A stretch of DNA of 64,000 nt from an uncultured Verrucomicrobiota bacterium (GCA_937860055.1 CALMBO010000027.1:310001-374000); one strand, 5' to 3'. Shown: positions 8,188 to 16,981, counted from the first letter of the stretch. The notes: generated from the sequence alone by a model not told the origin. Program-made: numbers and translations.

Positions 8188-9836
8188 TCCTTGTCCGAAG
8201 CGTCAGGCTGCCGATATGCGGGCATGGGAAATTCGATTTTCAAGAGGGTTCTGAAGATTGGATGAGACACAATCAGATTGCCCTTGCTTAGGCGCGTCAT
8301 CATGTTGGCATAGGTTTTCGGTATGTACCTGAAATCGCTCGTTCCAATCTCAACCGCGTTTGTTCTGCCGTAGATATTGGTGCCGCAATTGCCTTTTACG
8401 CGTGCATGGATCGCGCTGCGGAATTGTTCAGCCGCAAACAGAACAACGCCGAGGGATCGGCCACGCTCCGTGATTTCAAGCAAATCGCTGATAATCGGAG
8501 ACTGCTTTACATTTTCCGGAGCATATTTGTTGAGCTCGTCCACAAAAAGGATGATGCGGTCTGGGCAGTCTGCCGAGCCTTCGGTTTTCATCCTATAAAC
8601 CGAGCGGATCACATCTCCAAAGACGAGGCATTTTTCCTGCTCGGGTATGTTTGCGATGTCGATCACATAGGTATCGCCTGGCCGGATCTTCTCAATCTCT
8701 TCGTCCAAGTGAACCTGATGCTTTGCGGTGTCGCGCGAAAGCGCATCTTGAAATACGCTGCTGGTATCCCGCTTGACAATAGGGGTGAGAACTCTTCGGA
8801 ATTTGCGCCATGAGGCCACGGGGATTTGCGGGTTTTTCTGTCCACTTTCGCATTGCGCGGCAACTCGCGTGATCAAATCCTCCCAATCGCTTGTGCTTGC
8901 GAATGCACCGCCATTTACGATGTCGTGAATGATCGCGTCGATTGTTTGATTGGGGTCCTCGATGTTGCTCAACAGCAGGTCGAGCTTCTCCTTGTCGTGC
9001 TGGAAGACATAGACATAATTTGCCGCCTTTTGCTCCGCTTGCCTGCGAAGAACGGTCTTCTGTCCGCACCAGGTGTTTGCATGCGCGCGAGATGAATCGT
9101 TTTTAAAGGGAAAGAAATATTTCACATTTTGAAAAGGCTGCGGCGTTAGCCCGCACCGCGTCCATTTTTCATTGGTCTTTTCACTCTTGGGGGCAGCCTC
9201 GTCCAGATACAGGAGATCATTCCCCTTTACATTGAAGACGATTACCGCCGTCTTGCCGTCGGTCATTTTTTGGGCGACAGATTGCAGCAAGAACATCGCA
9301 TATGATGTTTTGGTCGCCAGCCCGGAAATACCGGAAATATTGACATGCGCACCTTCCGGCCCGATCAAAAATGCGGAATCCAATGCCACGGGGACGCTCG
9401 TCCCGTTCGACATGCTGATGAAACCTGCCGGAATCTGTGTGTGGCCAGGCCGTGAACTAAATGCATCCATTCCTAATGCACTCTGAATTTCTTTTTCCGT
9501 CGCAAACCGAACGGATGCGCCGTCGCGCAAAGGCATGTAGACTTCTTTGTCGTTGCTTAGCACCTCGGCCGACACATAAACAGTTCCAACCCTTCTTGTC
9601 GTCGCCTCACCTTCGACTTGACCGAAATCATGCGAGACATATCCGGCGATATGGCTGGCACTGTCGGTTGCATGGCTTATGTCTTTTACTATGCCAACCG
9701 TGATGCTCGATTTGTCATTTTGAACTGCTACAAGGTCAAATGGGCCCACAACTTCATTGTCTGCCAGCCAAAAGGTAAACTCATCCGCCGTTGTCGGACT
9801 GTTCTGTGTCGCGGATACTTTGCCGATAATTTTCAT
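8184..9836 (-). CDS. HerA-like DNA-translocating ATPase
   Basis: 550-residue HerA/FtsK-superfamily ATPase. Residues ~1-125 fit a HAS-barrel, which in HerA docks NurA. The P-loop is the slightly unusual GISGLATKTS (169-178, Lys176), and Walker B is ILFVDELNKYAP with Asp433/Glu434, followed by an ITERGRSLG segment typical of HerA arginine-finger regions. The C-terminus carries the TRLSKGNLIVSHP pattern of HerA proteins. Overlaps of four bases on both sides join it to the NurA-like and GHKL genes. The predicted role is a hexameric pump that feeds DNA to the nuclease. Confidence 0.88.
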   Translation of the reverse strand: MKIIGKVSATQNSPTTADEFTFWLADNEVVGPFDLVAVQNDKSSITVGIVKDISHATDSASHIAGYVSHDFGQVEGEATTRRVGTVYVSAEVLSNDKEVYMPLRDGASVRFATEKEIQSALGMDAFSSRPGHTQIPAGFISMSNGTSVPVALDSAFLIGPEGAHVNISGISGLATKTSYAMFLLQSVAQKMTDGKTAVIVFNVKGNDLLYLDEAAPKSEKTNEKWTRCGLTPQPFQNVKYFFPFKNDSSRAHANTWCGQKTVLRRQAEQKAANYVYVFQHDKEKLDLLLSNIEDPNQTIDAIIHDIVNGGAFASTSDWEDLITRVAAQCESGQKNPQIPVASWRKFRRVLTPIVKRDTSSVFQDALSRDTAKHQVHLDEEIEKIRPGDTYVIDIANIPEQEKCLVFGDVIRSVYRMKTEGSADCPDRIILFVDELNKYAPENVKQSPIISDLLEITERGRSLGVVLFAAEQFRSAIHARVKGNCGTNIYGRTNAVEIGTSDFRYIPKTYANMMTRLSKGNLIVSHPIFRTLLKIEFPMPAYRQPDASDKE

Positions 9837-10972
9837 ATTTCGACCTTTCGCTTTAGCAGGTTTTCATAGAAATAGTCAGGGTCAAATTTTCGTTTTTGCA
9901 GTTGTTCCGTCATATATATGGGGTAGATGTGCGACGCCCAACGAAAATCCTGTCCATATGGTGCCACGGAAGTTTCCAGTAAAAGACAACGAGAAAGAGT
10001 GTCGATTGTGTCTCCAGGTAGCCCATCCTCTTGCTCCTGTTGGCTGCACAAAACCTTTTCCACCTTAACTATTCCTGCGAATGGAAAGTTTAAGAACTCC
10101 CGGGGCCGTATCCGCAAATACCAGAAGCTATATTCCACGCCATTGCTTAACCGAAGTCGGAATCCGCGCGTGCGGTCACCCACTTTTTTAAGATTGATAA
10201 GGAGCGTCCCGATTTCTTTGTTACGCGCATGAACGCCTTCCAAATGCAAATTAAAGTTTTTCGACAAGCCGATGGCATATCGCAGAAAATGCTGGCTGGA
10301 CTTGGGAATTGCCTGAAACTGTAATGCGCCATCAACAATAATCATGTGTTCTTGGTCCAACTCGCCGGAGATGGTCATTTGCTCAAGATATGCCACCTCC
10401 TGCTTCTGCATCTCAGCATTCAATTTCGCGAGAGATTTGTCCTTGGGATCATCTTTGCTGGGGTCATTATCTTTTACTCGAACAACTTCTATGCTGTCTT
10501 TTTGGAAGTTCTTCTCGAAGATTTCCGCAAAAGTATCTAAGTCGTCTTTTGGAAAACCATTTCCGCCCTCAGGCAGAAGCAAAATGCCCCGCCGCTTGTA
10601 TCTATGACAAGCAACGCGACCCGTCTCCTTGTCTCTAGCCAGAACTGCTGCAGATATCTGCCCGGCAAGAATCGGCAGCATGCGCCCCGATGATGTAGCG
10701 GCATCGCACAGATAATATGCACGCCTGCATCCGTCCAAGAAGTAGCAGAATGGAGATGTTTGCCTGCTGAATGCGATGGTGTCGTCGCAAACATTTTTTA
10801 TGGCATCCGCCCCAAGGTTCGAATTCTCCCCTGATTTTCCACGATGTAAATTATCAGCCGTTACATTTCCATCCTGGACCGGCTCGTTGAGGTCCTCAAG
10901 GCGATAGTTGGAAACCTCATATACATTGGGATTCAGTTTTTCCTTCAAAAGTCCCAATACCGTTTTGCTCAT
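9833..10972 (-). CDS. NurA-like 5'-3' nuclease domain protein
   Basis: 379-residue protein with the two aspartate motifs of NurA: FLDGCRR around Asp80 (motif I) and IIVDGALQF around Asp214. The genomic partner (HerA, overlapping downstream) independently supports the assignment, since HerA and NurA form one complex in archaea. Residues 160-195 form a highly charged insertion. It starts two bases after the radical SAM stop. The C-terminal region (about 290-379) has no feature I recognise. Divergence from archaeal NurA is large, so the fold needs a profile search. Confidence 0.75.
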   Translation of the reverse strand: MSKTVLGLLKEKLNPNVYEVSNYRLEDLNEPVQDGNVTADNLHRGKSGENSNLGADAIKNVCDDTIAFSRQTSPFCYFLDGCRRAYYLCDAATSSGRMLPILAGQISAAVLARDKETGRVACHRYKRRGILLLPEGGNGFPKDDLDTFAEIFEKNFQKDSIEVVRVKDNDPSKDDPKDKSLAKLNAEMQKQEVAYLEQMTISGELDQEHMIIVDGALQFQAIPKSSQHFLRYAIGLSKNFNLHLEGVHARNKEIGTLLINLKKVGDRTRGFRLRLSNGVEYSFWYLRIRPREFLNFPFAGIVKVEKVLCSQQEQEDGLPGDTIDTLSRCLLLETSVAPYGQDFRWASHIYPIYMTEQLQKRKFDPDYFYENLLKRKVEI

Positions 10973-10974
10973 GA

Positions 10975-12348
10975 TTAGGCCCCCGATCCCATAGGGTAAT
11001 CAATATGGTGCTGAAGCAAGCGCTTTAAGCGCTTGTCCTTTGTGTTTTCCCAAACCTCTTTGATTTTATCCATTTTATTGTCGGCCAATACATCCCAGAG
11101 CGCTTGCCGCTGAACGGCCGTCAGTTTTCGGTAGTCCCGTCTCCACTCGCTCGCGCCATTTCCTTTATGAGCATTTCGCTGCAGAATATACTCGTCGGGC
11201 ATGTGAATGATTTCTTCAAACTCATCGGCTGACTTTCCAAACGCAGCAAAGAACAAATCGCGCCGACTGCTTACCACACCTTTAGCGTAATTCAGGATTT
11301 TTTGCAGCCCTCTAATTCGACGCATTGTCCAATTCTTTCCTACATGTAGACGGTCAATCGCATCAAGCGGGGTATATCTCATGGGGAATGAATAGATTTG
11401 GCAACCGATTTCTTCGCTTAGCCGAGTCGTGTGATCTAGCCGAAAATATAGGTCAGCGGGCGTGTCATAAAAGTTGTACAGCACATAAGTAGAAAATCCT
11501 TTCAGCCCCGCCTTGCTCAAGCGCTTGATTGCCCTCTCGAATCCTCCGGCATCCCTCACACCGTCATATGCAAGCCTCACTGGCTTGATACAGATCTCAG
11601 CCAGAAGAGCCGCATTTTGAGAAGTCACAAGACTGGCGTCGAGCCCCTGGTTGAAATCAACGGTTCGTTGGCGCCTTTGAAGTTTTGCTCCGCGCGCAAA
11701 GCCTAGTTTTTTGATGTCAGCGATTATTTTCCCGAAACGCTTTGAAGCCAGAACATTGTTGTCCATCAAAACCAGATGCGATTTCTCGCCATATTTTTCT
11801 CTCACCGCATTCACAAACGGTTTGATGTCGATATAGTCGATGAACTTCGGTTCCAGTTTCGGGACGGCGCAGAACGCGCAAGTGTTTGGGCATCCTCGAG
11901 TGGCGTATCCGAAATATGCATCTTTCAGCGCATAGTCATAATTCACGGAATCCAAAAGGTCATACGCGGGGGCCAGTTGATCAACGATGACTTTGTCATC
12001 GCCCAATATTCCAGGGCGGTTCAATTGCCCTGTGAATGGATAAATCCCGGTAGCTGCATATATTTTTTGAGGATAGAGGGTCGCATATATGCCGCCGACA
12101 TATAGGCGCCGAAGGTTCCCGCCAACCATTCGCTTGTAGTGCAAAATGGTCGCAATCGTTTTTGAATAATAGAAAGAGAACAGCGTGGTGATGTAGATGC
12201 GATCAAAATATTGGGCGGCCTCACCCTTCAGCAGCCCCTTGTATAGAACAACCTCGTCCCCCCGCTGCTGGTGATAGGCCCCTATCTTAAGCAACCCCAA
12301 TGGCGGATATTTATTTGGATAATCTGGTTCTACCAGCAATATTTTCAT
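10975..12348 (-). CDS. B12-binding-type radical SAM protein of a defence-like operon
   Basis: 457-residue first gene of the operon. Residues 1-135 look like the Rossmann-type cobalamin-binding domain of B12 radical SAM enzymes (LLVEPDYPNKYPPLGLL start), though the usual DxHxxG histidine motif is not visible, so B12 may not bind. The SAM cluster motif is at Cys153, Cys157 and Cys160 (RGCPNTCAFC). A basic, helix-rich C-terminus (about 340-457) may bind nucleic acid. The gap to the NurA-like gene is two bases, implying one transcript. A radical SAM enzyme in a HerA/NurA operon is unexpected; it could modify DNA, RNA or a protein partner. Confidence 0.85.
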   Translation of the reverse strand: MKILLVEPDYPNKYPPLGLLKIGAYHQQRGDEVVLYKGLLKGEAAQYFDRIYITTLFSFYYSKTIATILHYKRMVGGNLRRLYVGGIYATLYPQKIYAATGIYPFTGQLNRPGILGDDKVIVDQLAPAYDLLDSVNYDYALKDAYFGYATRGCPNTCAFCAVPKLEPKFIDYIDIKPFVNAVREKYGEKSHLVLMDNNVLASKRFGKIIADIKKLGFARGAKLQRRQRTVDFNQGLDASLVTSQNAALLAEICIKPVRLAYDGVRDAGGFERAIKRLSKAGLKGFSTYVLYNFYDTPADLYFRLDHTTRLSEEIGCQIYSFPMRYTPLDAIDRLHVGKNWTMRRIRGLQKILNYAKGVVSSRRDLFFAAFGKSADEFEEIIHMPDEYILQRNAHKGNGASEWRRDYRKLTAVQRQALWDVLADNKMDKIKEVWENTKDKRLKRLLQHHIDYPMGSGA

Positions 12349-12550
12349 CTGTTCGCGACGCTAAAAGGGTCTCCATAATCACATGGCGTCACGGACTATA
12401 CCCTTGTCGGCGCCCCAAATGCGACCTCAATTTGACATCCGCGAGAGAGGGGCAACGACGGGGCCATCCAATGGTTTGGAGGCATGGCTTGGGCTGAAAA
12501 GCAGCCCGCCATGCAAACGACTATGCCCTTATGACTGCCTAGCTTCGATA

Positions 12551-12676
12551 GTTTTCCACAGTATGGAAAACTTTTTCGCGATTTTTCCACGGCTATGGAA
12601 AAATATTTTCCACACTGTGGAAAAAAGAGGTCAATTTTTCCACACAATGGAAAGAATTTGTCCACACTGTGGAAAA
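12551..12676. repeat. Cluster of five TTTTCCA-N-TGGAAAA palindromes
   Basis: Five imperfect copies at about 12551-12571, 12582-12603, 12606-12625, 12635-12653 and 12658-12676. Several half-sites read TTTTCCACA or its complement, which fits the loose DnaA-box pattern TTWTNCACA. Related palindromes recur at 17105-17146, 18715-18765 and 48693-48713, where the centre is CGCAA rather than CACTG. A dispersed repeat family is the simplest reading. Confidence 0.8.
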
Positions 12677-12981
12677 CTCGGTTTTAGGCCTGTTTTCATT
12701 GGTTTTCGGGCTGTTTTCTGGGGCTGTTGAGCGGAGCACGCGGCGCCCCTTGTGAGCCGTAGAGCGCGCCCGACCGAGTGGCCGGGAAAACGGCGACCGC
12801 CGCAGGCGGTCAGCGCCCTCACCTCAGCCGCCGCCTCCTCGAGTGCGGCCATCCCCCGAGCGACGCGAAGCGGAGCGAGGGTCCAGCGTAGCGGCGCGAC
12901 AGCGCCGCGCCTATGGGGGGGAAGGCCGCGCAAGGGGGGCTTGAGGGAGGCCGCGCGAAGGGGGGAAAGGATTATGGGCTT

Positions 12982-13071
12982 TTACTTCTGGCAGTTCCTG
13001 GCGTAGTCGGGGTCGAAGCAGGTTCTACAGTACAGGGCCAGCCGCCACCACCCCCCTGCCCCTCTGTTCAT
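12982..13071 (-). CDS. Tentative 29-residue cysteine-containing small protein
   Basis: Short frame beginning six bases after the PilZ stop (ATG at 13071, TAA at 12982-12984). The C-terminal part YCRTCFDPDYARNC has a C-x2-C plus a third Cys and is less GC-biased than the neighbourhood, which looks protein-like. There is no strong ribosome-binding site; translation could be coupled to the PilZ gene. It may equally be chance or the remnant of a longer gene. Confidence 0.2.
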   Translation of the reverse strand: MNRGAGGWWRLALYCRTCFDPDYARNCQK

Positions 13072-13076
13072 CCGCC

Positions 13077-13475
13077 CTAGAAATCGCACCGCCGGAGGTG
13101 TCCGGCGATGAAATTCGTCCAGCTCTCCATCTCTCCGCCCGGGCGGTCGCTCAAATGGATCCCGGCCCGGCTCGGCACTCCCGTCTCGCCCGCCTTGGAC
13201 CACACCACGTCGCCCCGGAGCTTCACCATCGACGATTCGTTGTTCTCATCCAGGCGGAGCCAGAGGCTCAGGACCGCGCCGACCGGCAGGGGACTTGCCG
13301 TGAGGATCTCCATGCCGCCCATCGAGACGGACCGCGCGGTGCCCTCCATCTGGGGCCGGCGGGGGGCAAAGCCGAACCGCCGGTGCACCGCGATGCCGAT
13401 CCGGCGCTCGATGTTGATCCGCCGGTTCTTCCGCTTGTCATCCATCGGTCCCCCGTGTTGCAGAGATATCGCCAT
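13077..13475 (-). CDS. PilZ domain protein
   Basis: 132-residue single-domain protein. RRxxR-type residues near the N-terminus (KNRRINIERR) and a (D/N)xSxxG-like SVSMGGM segment about 35 residues later are the two c-di-GMP-binding elements of PilZ; the first Asp/Asn position is not canonical. Two starts are possible: ATG 13475 with GGGAG six bases upstream, or ATG 13445 ten codons later with GGGGGA close by; I prefer 13475. It stands alone, divergent from the quinone reductase-like gene. Role: c-di-GMP effector or a related envelope-control protein. Confidence 0.75.
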   Translation of the reverse strand: MAISLQHGGPMDDKRKNRRINIERRIGIAVHRRFGFAPRRPQMEGTARSVSMGGMEILTASPLPVGAVLSLWLRLDENNESSMVKLRGDVVWSKAGETGVPSRAGIHLSDRPGGEMESWTNFIAGHLRRCDF

Positions 13476-13631
13476 GTCCAGCTCCCTTGTGTCGAACCGT
13501 CTTTGACCTGTAGCCATTAAAATAGGTTTCTCCCGGGGGCGAGTCAATGGCGCACCTTCCGGTTTCTTCCCGGGCGCGGCCAGGACGAAAATATGCTTTT
13601 GCGCCGCGCCGGCAAGTGCCACCATGCCCTC

Positions 13632-14255
13632 ATGAACATCTCGCTCCTTCTCGCCCATCCGCACCCCGCCAGCTTCAACCATGCCATCGCGCAGGAGGCA
13701 AAGGATCAGCTGAAAGCCAACGGCCACCGCGTCTTCTTCCACGATCTCCATGCGGAACATTTCGATCCGGTCCTCCCCGCCGGTGAAATCCCCCGCCGGA
13801 TGCCCTTGCCTGCCGACATCTCCGCCCACTGCGCGGAGATCGCCGCGGCGGACGGCATCGTCGTTGTCCATCCCAACTGGTGGGGCCAGCCCCCCGCCAT
13901 CCTCAAGGGCTGGGTGGACCGGGTGATCCGGCCCGGCGTCGCCTACGAGTTCCGGGAGGGCGATTCCGGCGAAGGCGTGCCCCGGGGCCTGTTGAAGGCC
14001 CGGACCGCGCTGGTCTTCAACACCTCCAACACGGAGGCCTCCCGGGAACGGGCCGTCTTCGGGGATCCGCTGGAAACCCTTTGGCGCCATTGCATTTTCG
14101 GCCTCTGCGGCGTGGAAGACTTCCACCGCCGGATGTTCGGCGTCGTCGTCACCAGCACGGCGGCGCAGCGCAGCCAATGGCTCGGCGAAGTCCGGGCCAC
14201 CGTCGCCCGCCTCTTCCCGGAAAGCGGATGCATTCCACGGCCCGCCGGCGTATGA
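13632..14255 (+). CDS. NAD(P)H:quinone oxidoreductase-like flavodoxin-fold protein
   Basis: 207-residue Flavodoxin_2 family protein (NQO1/KefF/MdaB-like). The start MNISLLLAHP leads into AHPHPASFNHAIA, the usual phosphate-binding loop region, and HPNWWGQPPAILKGWVDRV is the family hallmark around residues 75-95. It would use FMN/FAD to reduce quinones or other small oxidants in the cytoplasm. No potassium-efflux partner is adjacent. I chose the ATG at 13632, since upstream in-frame codons give an atypical N-terminus. Confidence 0.88.
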   Translation: MNISLLLAHPHPASFNHAIAQEAKDQLKANGHRVFFHDLHAEHFDPVLPAGEIPRRMPLPADISAHCAEIAAADGIVVVHPNWWGQPPAILKGWVDRVIRPGVAYEFREGDSGEGVPRGLLKARTALVFNTSNTEASRERAVFGDPLETLWRHCIFGLCGVEDFHRRMFGVVVTSTAAQRSQWLGEVRATVARLFPESGCIPRPAGV

Positions 14256-14262
14256 TCCCCGA

Positions 14263-15621
14263 ATGAGTCGGCATGGCATGAAGCATCTTCCCCTCCTCTT
14301 CCTTCTGGGAACCGCCCCCTTCTGGGGCGCCTTGTCCGCCACGGGAGCCGGCCCCTGGCCTGCCGAATCCAATACCAACGCCGTCCGCCTGACGGATGTC
14401 GATCCGGGCCTGGACACCAACAACTGGAGCGGCGCCTTCTGGAATCCCGGCACCCGCACCCTCTGGCTCGCCTGCAACAATCCCGGCTCCTTCTATGCGC
14501 TCGTGGAGGATGGCGCGGGCGGGTTCAAGATCCCCACGAATGCCGCCGGCACGCCGGCCAAATGGTTCACCGTCGCTTCCTATGACATGGAGGCCATCTG
14601 CCAGGCGGACCTCGGCCAGGACATCGTCTACCTCATGGACGAAAACGGCTACATCCGGGAATACGACGTCTCGCAATACGGCGTGGCCGTTGAAAACCAG
14701 AACTGGGACATCCGCGCCCAATGCCCCGAGGTCGACTCGGCCTCCGGCCCGGAGGGCCTCGCCTTCATCCCCGACGAATACCTCCGGCGGCAGGGTTTCT
14801 GCGACACCAACGGCACGCCCTGCACCAGCAGCAACGGCATGGGCGGCCTGATGTTCGTCGGCTACCAGTACGATGGCTGTGTCTACGCCTTCGACCTCGA
14901 CCGCGGCAACGGCCAGTACGGCTTTGTCGGCCGCTACAAGACCGGCCGCGCCGAAACCGCCGACCTCGAATTCGACCGCGCCACCGGCCGGCTTTTCATC
15001 TGGCACAACCTCGACGCCAACTACCTGGAAATCACCGAACTGGGCTCCGATCCCGACGGCCCCGACCGCCGCCTGCGGCCGCTCGCCGAAGTTGCCGGCC
15101 CCCGCGCCGGCAACCTGGAGGGCTTCGCCCTAGTCCCCTCCTCCTCCACCAACGATGCCGGCGGATGCATCCTGACCGACGACGACAACCTGGACCGGGA
15201 AGCCGTCATGTGGTACCGCCAGTTCCAGCCCGCCGCCGACACCGATGCCGACGGGCTTTCCGACGGCTGGGAGCTGTGGCACTTCGGCTCCACCACGCAG
15301 ACCACCGGCTCCGCGGATTCGGATTCCGACCGCCTGTCCAACGCCGACGAGGAAATCGCCGGCACCGACCCCACGAACGCCGCCTCCGCCCTGATCCAGT
15401 TCGCGCCCCTCTCCCAGGCCGCCGGCCGGGAAGTGGTCCTGAGCTGGCGGAGCGCGACCGGCCGGACCTATGCGATCGATTCCGCCGCGCCGATCGAGTC
15501 CGGCTTCACCAACCGGGTGCAGGCCCGCATCGGCTCCACCGCCCCCGTCAACATCTCGACCGTCGATATCTCCGGCGCCGCCAGCGGCCAGTTCTACCGC
15601 GTCGTCGTCGAAGCCCCCTGA
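14263..15621 (+). CDS. Secreted beta-propeller-like protein with calcium-type C-terminal segment
   Basis: 452 codons; signal peptide in the first ~27 residues (an alternative start at 14278 gives a cleaner MKHLPLLFLL leader). Residues ~40-310 contain repeated YDMEAI, EGLAF and ADLEF-type blades reminiscent of SdiA-regulated/esterase-like beta-propellers. Then comes DTDADGLSDGWELW, followed about 30 residues later by DSDSDRLSNADEE and GTDPTN, a thrombospondin-type-3-like calcium segment. The last ~75 residues form a beta-rich domain shared in style with the secreted hydrolases at 25191 and 38376. Function unknown. Confidence 0.7.
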   Translation: MSRHGMKHLPLLFLLGTAPFWGALSATGAGPWPAESNTNAVRLTDVDPGLDTNNWSGAFWNPGTRTLWLACNNPGSFYALVEDGAGGFKIPTNAAGTPAKWFTVASYDMEAICQADLGQDIVYLMDENGYIREYDVSQYGVAVENQNWDIRAQCPEVDSASGPEGLAFIPDEYLRRQGFCDTNGTPCTSSNGMGGLMFVGYQYDGCVYAFDLDRGNGQYGFVGRYKTGRAETADLEFDRATGRLFIWHNLDANYLEITELGSDPDGPDRRLRPLAEVAGPRAGNLEGFALVPSSSTNDAGGCILTDDDNLDREAVMWYRQFQPAADTDADGLSDGWELWHFGSTTQTTGSADSDSDRLSNADEEIAGTDPTNAASALIQFAPLSQAAGREVVLSWRSATGRTYAIDSAAPIESGFTNRVQARIGSTAPVNISTVDISGAASGQFYRVVVEAP

Positions 15622-15672
15622 TCCCCCATACCCCTTTCCTCCTTTCCAAGCCGCCCGCCAAGCGGTAGAACC

Positions 15673-16974
15673 ATGCCCATCAACAAGGAGCTCCCCGTGG
15701 ATCCCAAGCAACACATCGAAACCCGCTGCGTGCAGGCCGGCTGGCAGCCGAAGAACGGCGACCCGCGCGTGCTGCCCATCTTCCAGAGCACCACCTTCAA
15801 GTACGATTCCGCCGACGTCCTCGGCAAGCTCTTCGACCTCGAAGTCCCCGGCCATTTCTACACCCGCCTGAGCAACCCCACCCTCGAATGCGTCGAGAAC
15901 AAGATCGCCGCCCTCGAAGGCGGCGTCGGCGCGCTGGTCACCGCCTCCGGCCAGGCCGCCGTGTTCTTCGCCATCCTGAACCTCTGCAAGGCGGGCGACC
16001 ATGTCGTCAGCACCGTCGCCATCTACGGCGGCACCTTCAACCTCTTCGCCGTCACCCTCAAGCGCATGGGCATCGAGGTCACCTTCGTGAACCAGAACAA
16101 CGCCCCGGAGAAAATCGCCGCCGCCTTCCGCCCCAACACCAAGGCGCTCTTCGCCGAAACCGTCACCAACCCCTCCCTTGAAATCGCCGACCTCGAAAAG
16201 CTCGCGAAGCTGGCCCACGGCCACGGCGTGCCGTTCATCGTGGACAACACCTTCCCGACGCCCATCCTCTGCCGCCCCATCGAGTGGGGCGCGGACATCG
16301 TCGTCCATTCCACCACCAAATACATGGATGGCCATGCCCAGACCCTCGGCGGCGTCATTGTCGACAGCGGGAACTTCGACTGGACCAGCGGCCGCTTCCC
16401 CGAGTTCTGCGAACCCGACGAATCCTACCACGGCGTGGTCTACACCCGGAAGTTCGGGCGCGCCGCCTACATCGTGAAGGCCCGCGTCCAGCTCATGCGC
16501 GACCTCGGCGCGCAGCAGAGCCCCTTCGCCGCCTACATCCTCAACCTCGGCCTCGAAACCCTGCATCTGCGCATGCCGCGCCACTGCGCCAACGCCCTCG
16601 CCGTTGCGCAGCACCTGGAAAAGCACCCCCGCGTCGCGTGGATCAACTACCCCGGCCTCGAAAGCAACCCCTGCCGCGCCCTCGCCCGGAAATACCTGCC
16701 CGACGGCACCTGCGGCGTCGTCTCGTTCGGCATCCGGGGCGGCCGCGAGGCCGCGACCCGCTTCATGGATTCCCTCCAGCTCGCCGCCATCGTCACGCAC
16801 GTCGCCGACGCGCGCACCTGCATCCTCCATCCCGCCAGCACCACGCACCGGCAGCTCACCGACGCCCAGCTCCAGGCCGCCGGCATCTCCCCCGACCTCG
16901 TCCGCCTCTCCGTCGGCATCGAGAACGTCGCCGACATCCTCGCCGACCTCGACCAGGCGCTCGCGTTGCTCTAA
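15673..16974 (+). CDS. metY: O-acetylhomoserine sulfhydrylase (MetY-like)
   Basis: 433-residue Cys/Met-metabolism PLP enzyme. The PLP lysine is Lys216 in HSTTKYMDGH; the ETVTNPS and VDNTFPTP segments are family markers, and the long form with an insertion near residues 230-260 fits O-acetylhomoserine aminocarboxypropyltransferase rather than cystathionine lyase. It forms homocysteine (or methionine) from O-acetylhomoserine and sulfide/methanethiol. Start caution: a GTG at 15697 has a perfect AAGGAG six bases upstream, so the true N-terminus may be eight residues shorter. Methionine gamma-lyase is the main alternative. Confidence 0.85.
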   Translation: MPINKELPVDPKQHIETRCVQAGWQPKNGDPRVLPIFQSTTFKYDSADVLGKLFDLEVPGHFYTRLSNPTLECVENKIAALEGGVGALVTASGQAAVFFAILNLCKAGDHVVSTVAIYGGTFNLFAVTLKRMGIEVTFVNQNNAPEKIAAAFRPNTKALFAETVTNPSLEIADLEKLAKLAHGHGVPFIVDNTFPTPILCRPIEWGADIVVHSTTKYMDGHAQTLGGVIVDSGNFDWTSGRFPEFCEPDESYHGVVYTRKFGRAAYIVKARVQLMRDLGAQQSPFAAYILNLGLETLHLRMPRHCANALAVAQHLEKHPRVAWINYPGLESNPCRALARKYLPDGTCGVVSFGIRGGREAATRFMDSLQLAAIVTHVADARTCILHPASTTHRQLTDAQLQAAGISPDLVRLSVGIENVADILADLDQALALL

Positions 16975-16981
16975 AGCAAGT

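Larger units (their letters stand above)
12349..13076. other. Noncoding boundary region right of the island
   Basis: About 730 bases upstream of the radical SAM gene and downstream of the PilZ gene. 12349-12550 should hold the operon promoter; a TATAGT hexamer on the minus strand (12395-12400) is the only hint. 12551-12676 is the five-copy palindrome cluster. 12700-12980 is GC-rich with short inverted repeats (for example ACCGCC/GGCGGT and GCGGCGC/GCGCCGC) and no convincing gene. One very short cysteine-containing frame (12982-13071) is listed separately. Confidence 0.4.

Noticed and set aside
12541-12700. Chromosomal replication origin
   Set aside because: DnaA-box-like half-sites are present, but there is no dnaA, dnaN or other origin-linked gene, and related palindromes occur elsewhere in the window.
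13077-14480. A 467-codon minus-strand frame ending in the PilZ domain
   Set aside because: Only the last ~130 codons are PilZ; the rest is antisense to the flavodoxin-fold gene and the intergenic gap.
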